Source: DASPXK01 sp035637315
GTDB taxonomy: Bacteria > Chloroflexota > UBA6077 > JACCZL01
Direction of reading: 5' to 3'
Assembly: GCA_035637315.1 (NCBI GenBank)
Contig: DASPXK010000036.1
Coordinates: forward strand, 1 to 18,110
Length of the DNA stretch: 18,110 nt
Below are positions 13,554-18,110 of the stretch, piece by piece. Position 1 is the first letter of the stretch, and each line of letters opens with the position of its first letter. A model generated the notes under the pieces. The model was not told where the DNA came from, ran no database searches, and saw only the letters and a program-made list of their open reading frames with translations. A program made the translations under genes and the position numbers.

Positions 13554-13868
13554 ATGCCCGATGGTATGACGTCGCTGCTGTTCAAGAAGACCTACGGCGC
13601 CCTGGCCGGCGGGGCGCTCGGCGACGCCATGGGCCACCCGACCGAGATGATGCTCTACCCGACCGTCGAGCGGCTTTACGGCTGGATCGACGGCCTGAGA
13701 GGCACCGGAACGGAAGCCCGCTTTAGCCCGAACATGCCGGCCGGGACCTACACCGACGACACGCAGTTGAAGCACCTGTTCTGCGAGGCGATCATCCGCA
13801 AGGGTGGGCGGATCACGGCCGACGATCTCGCCGAGACCTGGCGCGCCGAGATGAAGGCGCTTGTCTAG
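13554..13868 (+). pseudogene. ADP-ribosylglycohydrolase, 3'-truncated
   Basis: N-terminal third of an ADP-ribosylglycohydrolase (DraG/ARH-like), which removes ADP-ribose from targets or cleaves related ribosyl compounds with two Mg ions. The ATG has a textbook AAGGAG 7 nt upstream. Visible are YGALAGGALGDAMGHPTEMM (the first metal-site region) and TYTDDTQLKHLFCEAI (the TDD metal ligands). The frame ends at a TAG after 104 residues, while the family usually runs to about 300 or more; homology stops at or just before the stop. About 40 nt later a tRNA 3'-half-like sequence begins. The remaining metal ligands (C-terminal) are lost, so activity is unlikely. It was the last gene of the nucleoside-uptake operon. 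Confidence 0.85.
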
Positions 13869-13886
13869 AGTATTGAACGCATATTT

Positions 13887-13899
13887 TGTGCCTGGCACA
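13887..13899. repeat. Short palindrome at the gene-truncation junction
   Basis: TGTGCC-T-GGCACA, a perfect 6-bp inverted repeat with a 1-nt centre, lies between the truncated ADP-ribosylglycohydrolase and the tRNA-like fragment. Similar TGCCTGGCA palindromes recur in REP-like bacterial repeats; whether this is one cannot be told from one copy. Confidence 0.4.
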
Positions 13900-13906
13900 G
13901 TGGGAA

Positions 13907-13950
13907 GGTGCGCCCGGCGAGACTCGAACTCGCGACCGGCCCTACGACCA
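13907..13950 (-). other. tRNA 3'-half-like sequence (not a functional tRNA)
   Basis: On the minus strand GCGAG-TTCGAGT-CTCGC (13933-13917) is a perfect T arm with a canonical T loop. CGGGCGC (acceptor 3' strand), A (discriminator) and CC follow, ending in T rather than A. Upstream, GGTCGTAGGGCCGGTC resembles an anticodon-side and variable region. No D arm or proper 5' acceptor is found; the only 5' candidate (GCGCC near 13968-13972) pairs at five positions and makes the molecule about ten nt too short. It looks like a leftover att site or recombination junction. Confidence 0.6.
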
Positions 13951-13982
13951 ATAGCCTGCTCACGAACGGCGCACATAGCGGT

Positions 13983-14537
13983 CTGGATGAGCCGACACCG
14001 ATGGGAGGCTACCGGGGTCACCTCATCACTCGGCTCAAGGCGACGGGGTACCCATCGATCATGGTGGGATCGGTCAAGGACGACCAATGGGGAGACCACG
14101 AGGGCCACAACCGTTGGACGATTGAGGACGCGCGGGCCGCAGTTCGGCCCGCACTCGTAGCCCACGGCCCCCACGTCCTGCTGGTCCTCATCGGTACCAA
14201 CGACCTGATCCAGCCTGCTGCTACCGATGAGTCTCGCAGCGCAGCGCCGAATCGGATGGCGGACCTCCTGGAAGACATCTACTCAGTGGTGCCCGGGGCG
14301 ACCGTATTGGTGGGCACTCTGCCGCTCAACTTACCGGTCGCGGATCTGTACAATGCCGCCCTCCGGCGCGTGGTTGAGGCGCACTCTATAACCGGCCGGC
14401 ATGTGCGACTTGTCGAAACGGGCGCGGTAAGCAGAGCCCATTTGAGTGACGGCGTCCATCCGAACGATCGCGGCTACCAGCGCGTGTCGGAGGCTTGGTA
14501 TCACGCGATCACCGAACTCGCCCATGGCCCGTTTTGA
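13983..14537 (+). pseudogene. SGNH/GDSL hydrolase, 5'-truncated
   Basis: A C-terminal fragment of an SGNH-fold esterase/lipase. Visible are GGYRGHLITRLKATGYP (the helix after block I), LLVLIGTNDLI (block III, GxND oxyanion Asn) and SDGVHPNDRGYQRVSEAW (block V with the catalytic Asp and His). The nucleophile block I (GDS) is missing: upstream of 13983 the open frame runs through the tRNA-like sequence, giving a meaningless N-terminus. An ATG at 14001 exists but has no ribosome binding site and could not restore the Ser. The original enzyme therefore lost its start in the same event that brought the tRNA-like fragment next to it. Confidence 0.78.
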
Positions 14538-14656
14538 GCGACCGGCCGCCTGGTGCCTCGCAGGAAACCCAAGGGCCCAGGCGGGCCCGCGGCCGCGGGA
14601 CAGTCTTCGGAGCGGCCGCCGGGGCAGTCATGGGCGCCCAGTTCCCCAAGCAGTGA

Positions 14657-14890
14657 GACGAGGGGCGGCCCGTCGTCTACGCCTTCGCCAGCCACGAGGA
14701 GGCGGAGGATTGGCTCGATGTATGAGCTGGACGGCACCGATCGTTCGGTGCCCAACCGACGCCAGCCGCTGGGCGACTACCTCGAGGCCTGGTACGCCAC
14801 GAGACAGCCCTTGGTAGCCCCGCGCGCCAGGCCAAGCTACTGCCGCGCGATCGCCTACGCCGAGAAAGGCGTTGACCACCATCTGGTGCG
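14657..14890 (+). pseudogene. Possible tyrosine recombinase N-terminal remnant, frameshifted
   Basis: One frame encodes GRPVVYAFASHEEAEDWLDV then stops (14723-14725). A second frame, from the overlapping ATG at 14718, encodes VPNRRQPLGDYLEAWYATRQ followed by PLVAPRARPSYCRAI. The second string resembles the core-binding domain of integrases (pattern LGDYLxxWxATR..L.P.T..SY...). No catalytic domain follows. It is on the opposite strand from the two catalytic remnants near the tRNA-Gln. Call by resemblance only. Confidence 0.35.
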
Positions 14891-15006
14891 CGAATCGGCG
14901 CTGGTCAAGGGTAGTGAAGGCAAACGTCCTATGCGCGAAGCGTTCGGCAGCCGCCCCGATCCCATCTGATGCCGATCCGCGTTGAGTGCCCGTCACCACG
15001 CACACC

Positions 15007-15042
15007 TTGGCCATCTTGGCCATCTTGGCCATCTTGGCCATC
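15007..15042. repeat. TTGGCCATC nonamer tandem repeat
   Basis: Four perfect copies follow GCACACC (15000-15006). A degenerate echo, GCACACC plus G and then TTGGCCACC TTGGCCACG, lies at 15163-15188, so the unit and its left flank were both duplicated. Confidence 0.9.
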
Positions 15043-15195
15043 TTGATCTAGGATCCCCCATGCTGAGAGTCCCCTGAGCGCCACAATTGCCCCCCGCTCT
15101 CGAAGCGCTTCCCGCCTATCCCAGATCTCTCACGCCGAATACCCTCGAGCGCATTCCCTCGTGCACACCGTTGGCCACCTTGGCCACGTTTGGCG

Positions 15196-15250
15196 AAGCC
15201 GAGCCCGTCTCCCCGGCGTGGGACAGGGGTTGGGGTGAGGGGGGAACGAA
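15196..15250. repeat. Palindrome-rich intergenic repeat-like sequence
   Basis: The minus strand reads TCACCCCAACCCCTGTCCCA then CGCCGGGGAGACGGGC. This is very like a family of short interspersed intergenic repeats common in high-GC environmental bacteria, whose false translation contains PSPQPLS. Only one copy is in this window, so the repeat status rests on memory of other genomes. Confidence 0.4.
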
Positions 15251-15355
15251 TGGTTGGGCTGAGGGCGAAACCTTGACACGACCAGCGGAGGCGATGCACA
15301 GTAGCCGGCCTCCGCGGGCTGTCCCGCCTCGGCGGTGGTCCATCTTCCGCACCTG

Positions 15356-17158
15356 ATGCCGCCATGGGATGGGCGCGGCCCCGGGCGGCTCGCCCCGATA
15401 CCCGATCCGAGCGACAAGGTGCACAAGGAATCCCGATGGACGGGGCCGGCCCAGCCTCAGCAGGTCGACCGCACTCGCGGGCCGGTCGCCGTCAGTAGCG
15501 ACCGCGAGCCTCCGCGTTGCCTTGCGCGCCTGGACTGGGCCCTGGGCCATCCCTGGCTCTTGTCGCTCGTCGTCGCCGGCCTCGTCTGGCTACTGTACTT
15601 CCGGGCTCAGCCACACCTTCTCACCTTTCCGGATGCCCAGGACTACGCCCAGGTGGGGCGCCAGCTCGTCTGGGGACGCGGCCCGACCACCAACTTCATG
15701 CCCTGGAACGGGCTGGAATTCCTCCACGCCCGGGGTGCCGAATCGAGCGATTGGCCCAACATCACCCGTTTTCCGCTCATCCCCGGCCTCATGGCCGCGG
15801 CCTTCACGTTGCTCGGTCCCAGTGACGAGGCGGCCCATCTCCCGGGCGCGCTCGCTTACCTGCTCACCGCTGTCGGGGCCGGCCTACTCGGCGCTCGCGT
15901 GTATGGCGGTTGGAGCGGCTTGGTCGCCGGCCTGGCGGTCGCCTGCCTGCCGGTGCTGGTCCGCTACAGCTTGTCCGGCCTTACCGAGACCCTGCTGGGG
16001 GCGCTGCTCCTGCTGATCGCTGCCTGTGTCGTCCACGTCGGGAGCCCGCGAGGGACGGGTAGCCGCCCCTGGCCAATCCTCGCCGCGGGCGTCCTGATGG
16101 GGCTGGCGATTCTGGACCGCTACGATGCCGCGATCCTCGACCTCCCGATCCTGGCGCTCTGGCTCATCCCGCGCCCGGCCGGGCTGCGGCGGGCCGGGTT
16201 GTTCTTGCTGGCCCAAGCGTTGGTCATCATGCCCTGGTCCGTGTTCCTGTTCGCCAAAACGGGCAACCCCCTCTTCAACATCCAGTCCGGCTCGATCCCT
16301 GGCCTGGTTATCGACCCGGCTGGTGGTCTCGGCTGGTACCAGCCGCTCTATACCAGCCCGTGGGAGGTGATCCAGCGCGACCCTGCCCGGGCTGTGCTCG
16401 TCTCGCTCCGAGAGCTGGCTCAAACGCCGGATGCGCTTGGCACGTTGGTCGTCTGGCCACTCCTGCTGGCGGGAGCGGTCGCCTGCGTGCTCGACCTGGC
16501 CAGACCGGCCGGTGGACTCGGCCGCTTCCTCCTCGCTTCCCTGCTCCTGAAGACGCTCGCCCAGGCGCTGCTGGGGCAAGTGTTCGGTCGCTACTTCCTG
16601 CCGTTCGTGCCGTTGCTCATGGTGGTGGTGGCCGGCCGGCTCGACGTGGCACTCCGATCGTTCCCGTTGGACTGGCTGCCGATCGGTGGCGTCTCAACGC
16701 TCCGGACCTTTGGCCGAGGCGCGCTCGGCATGATGCTCGTCCTTCCGAGCCTGTGGAGGATCGGGCCTTCCCTGGTCCCGCCACACAGCCCGCCAGAGCC
16801 GCCCATGCCCGCATGGGTCGAGGTGCGTCCAGAGAACCTGGCGCGGCTGGCGCTGCTCGTCGGACCTGACCAGCTTGTGGCGACGAACATTCCCTGGAGC
16901 GTCGCGTGGCAGGCCGACCGTCGCGCCGTCCCGCTCCCGCCCGCGCCGGGGCGGACCTCGGAGCTGGAGCATCGCTATGGCCTCAGCATCGACGCGGTGT
17001 ATCTGGCCAATCAGGTCGACCTCGACGACGTGCCTGCCAGCTGGGCCGAGTGGGATGACCTTCGCAGCCGCGGCGGCCCGCTCTCCGGCTTCGAGCTGAC
17101 CGAGACGTTCCCCAATGGCGCTCGTCTCTACCTGCGTTCCCTAGCCAGCAATCGATGA
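15356..17158 (+). CDS. Multi-pass GT-C-type glycosyltransferase (GT39/ArnT-like)
   Basis: A 600-residue membrane protein with about ten or more hydrophobic helices, the first being HPWLLSLVVAGLVWLLYF. The following loop has FPDAQDYAQVGRQLVWGRG, which matches the first external loop of lipid-dependent glycosyltransferases (an Asp-containing D-x-x-x-Y segment holding the catalytic acid). Such enzymes move a sugar from a polyprenyl-phosphate donor on the outer face of the membrane. The C-terminal ~130 residues (from about MPAWVEVRPENLARLALLVG) form an extracytoplasmic soluble domain. Start is uncertain: ATG 15356 is given, GTG 15335 and GTG 15419 are in frame, and none has a clear RBS. The stop overlaps the next ATG (ATGA), so the two are one operon. 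Acceptor and sugar unknown. Confidence 0.85.
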   Translation: MPPWDGRGPGRLAPIPDPSDKVHKESRWTGPAQPQQVDRTRGPVAVSSDREPPRCLARLDWALGHPWLLSLVVAGLVWLLYFRAQPHLLTFPDAQDYAQVGRQLVWGRGPTTNFMPWNGLEFLHARGAESSDWPNITRFPLIPGLMAAAFTLLGPSDEAAHLPGALAYLLTAVGAGLLGARVYGGWSGLVAGLAVACLPVLVRYSLSGLTETLLGALLLLIAACVVHVGSPRGTGSRPWPILAAGVLMGLAILDRYDAAILDLPILALWLIPRPAGLRRAGLFLLAQALVIMPWSVFLFAKTGNPLFNIQSGSIPGLVIDPAGGLGWYQPLYTSPWEVIQRDPARAVLVSLRELAQTPDALGTLVVWPLLLAGAVACVLDLARPAGGLGRFLLASLLLKTLAQALLGQVFGRYFLPFVPLLMVVVAGRLDVALRSFPLDWLPIGGVSTLRTFGRGALGMMLVLPSLWRIGPSLVPPHSPPEPPMPAWVEVRPENLARLALLVGPDQLVATNIPWSVAWQADRRAVPLPPAPGRTSELEHRYGLSIDAVYLANQVDLDDVPASWAEWDDLRSRGGPLSGFELTETFPNGARLYLRSLASNR

Positions 17159-18110
17159 CTCGCGCCCGGGCGGCTCGCCTGACGGCCGCCCTGTGCGGCC
17201 TGCTGGCGTCGCTGCTGCTCGCCGAGCTGGGGCTCCGCCTAGTCATTCCCGCACTCTCTCCGAGCGGCCGGATCGCCCAAACGGTTGGCCGGGCTGTCGA
17301 GCTTTTGCCGCTGACGTATGACCAGGGGGCGATCGATCGGATCGCGCTCGGGCAGGCGTACATTACGTTCGATCCTGACCTCGGCTGGGTGTCCACCCCG
17401 GGAGTCGACCGAATTGGAATCGGCAACCAGGGTCGTGAGGTGCATTACCGCCACAACCGGGCCGGGCAGCGGGCCGACCGCGACTACGCGCCGACCCCCT
17501 CGCTCGGGGTCCGCCGCATCGCGGCCTATGGCGACTCGTTCACCTACTGCGAGACGGTGGACATGAGCGACTGCTGGACCCGGCAGCTCGAGGATCTGCT
17601 GCCGAACAGCGAGGCGCTGAACTTCGGGGTGCCCGCCTACGGGCCGGACCAGGCCTGGCTGCGCTACCAGCGCGGCGGGGCAGCCTGGCACCCCTGCGCG
17701 GTCCTGATTGGCTACTTGACTGAGAACGTCAATCGGGCGATCAATCGCTTCCGGCCCTTCTACTACCCCGCCCCGGACACGTTCCCCCTCGCCAAGCCCC
17801 GCTACATCATCGAGGGCAACCACCTCGAGCTGCTCACCAGCCCGGCCCGCCGGCCCGATGATCTGAAGGACCCGGCCTGGGTGGAGGCCAATCTCGGCCC
17901 CCACGACTTCTGGTATTTCCCCGGCATGTTCGCGATCCAGCCGCTGGATTGGCTGGACGTAGCCCGCCTCTTGCGCACGGCACACTATCGCTTTGAAGAC
18001 GCGGCTGCCCACAGGCAGGCCGGACAGTGGACGCCGAGCTGGGCTCGCCAGATCTACCGTCCGGGCACCGAGGGCTTCGACGTTACCGCTCGGGTGCTGG
18101 TCGACTTCGC
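17155..18110 (+). CDS. Membrane-anchored SGNH/GDSL hydrolase-like protein, 3' end outside window
   Basis: The ATG at 17155 overlaps the previous stop (ATGA) and the frame is open to the window end (318 complete codons). Residues 8-34 are an N-terminal hydrophobic anchor (LTAALCGLLASLLLAELGLR). SGNH block I appears as RRIAAYGDSFTYCETV (nucleophile Ser in GDS, about residue 127) and block II as ALNFGVPAYGPDQAWLRY with the Gly. A following LIGYLTENVNR segment, with the Asn in ENVNR, is like that of SGNH proteins found beside polysaccharide genes. The C-terminal Asp/His block is not yet reached. Coupled to a GT-C glycosyltransferase, it probably removes or transfers acyl groups on an exported glycan (inference). 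It is distinct from the truncated SGNH fragment at 13983-14537. Confidence 0.85.
   Translation, partial: MTRARAARLTAALCGLLASLLLAELGLRLVIPALSPSGRIAQTVGRAVELLPLTYDQGAIDRIALGQAYITFDPDLGWVSTPGVDRIGIGNQGREVHYRHNRAGQRADRDYAPTPSLGVRRIAAYGDSFTYCETVDMSDCWTRQLEDLLPNSEALNFGVPAYGPDQAWLRYQRGGAAWHPCAVLIGYLTENVNRAINRFRPFYYPAPDTFPLAKPRYIIEGNHLELLTSPARRPDDLKDPAWVEANLGPHDFWYFPGMFAIQPLDWLDVARLLRTAHYRFEDAAAHRQAGQWTPSWARQIYRPGTEGFDVTARVLVDF

Larger units (their letters stand above)
14538..15355. other. Gene-poor scrambled interval
   Basis: About 800 nt without an intact gene. It holds the possible recombinase remnant (14657-14890), a nonamer tandem repeat (15007-15042), its degenerate echo (15163-15189), a palindrome-rich interspersed-type repeat (about 15196-15250) and a TTGACA at 15273-15278 that might be the -35 of the envelope operon, though no good -10 follows at the right distance. 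Confidence 0.6.

Noticed and set aside
13908..14537. A 209-residue SGNH hydrolase starting at 13908
   Set aside because: The first ~25 residues are a translation of a tRNA-like sequence and the catalytic Ser block is absent, so it is reported as a truncated gene.
14553..14969. A 138-residue hypothetical protein
   Set aside because: Its first half is low-complexity Pro/Arg/Ser from GC-rich non-coding DNA; only the middle resembles a recombinase piece, which is listed as a remnant.

Overview
The window is high-GC bacterial DNA. Gene style suggests a soil or environmental Chloroflexota (Thermomicrobia-like) genome: RluA-family synthase next to gltX, CUT1 transporters without their own ATPase, Tat-tagged glycine-rich surface proteins, GT-C/SGNH envelope genes and many recombined gene ends. 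This placement is an inference from style only; no taxonomic marker is present.

Layout. (1) 1-2379 is a housekeeping segment: the 3' part of an RluA-family pseudouridine synthase, gltX (glutamyl-tRNA synthetase) and a tRNA-Gln(CUG). A GGACTGA/TCAGTCC heptamer repeat surrounds and enters the 5' end of gltX. (2) 2348-8238 is an island of about 5.9 kb bounded by the 3' half of the tRNA-Gln gene and a second, nearly identical copy of that half. Each copy is followed by a hairpin and the 3' end of a related tyrosine recombinase gene on the minus strand, as expected for repeated integration at one tRNA. The cargo is a cupin gene between two ~55-bp direct repeats, an orphan ABC substrate-binding lipoprotein, a SRAP-family protein (YedK/HMCES), and a tandem array of Tat-exported glycine-rich repeat proteins. 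The array holds one intact copy, one copy broken by a 1-nt frameshift, and a fragment of a third between them. (3) 8239-9000 is a gene graveyard: a second integrase 3' end, an MFS transporter middle piece and the C-terminal end of an acyl-CoA/AMP-dependent synthetase, all minus strand and all broken. (4) 9079-13868 is a catabolic operon: nucleoside hydrolase, family-1 solute-binding lipoprotein, two CUT1-type permeases, and an ADP-ribosylglycohydrolase that is cut off after 104 codons. It probably imports and splits a nucleoside or ADP-ribose-like compound. (5) 13869-15355 is a second scrambled zone: a tRNA 3'-half-like sequence, a 5'-truncated SGNH hydrolase, a possible recombinase N-terminal remnant, nonamer repeats and a palindrome-rich intergenic repeat. 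(6) 15356-18110 is a two-gene envelope operon, a multi-pass GT-C-type glycosyltransferase overlapping (ATGA) an SGNH/GDSL hydrolase that runs off the end.

The main theme is repeated site-specific integration at a tRNA-Gln, followed by deletion and recombination that left truncated genes at nearly every junction, beside an intact nucleoside-uptake operon. No wholly new system is evident. The most unusual items are the tandem att structure, the decaying glycine-rich gene array and the heptamer tract translated as part of gltX.
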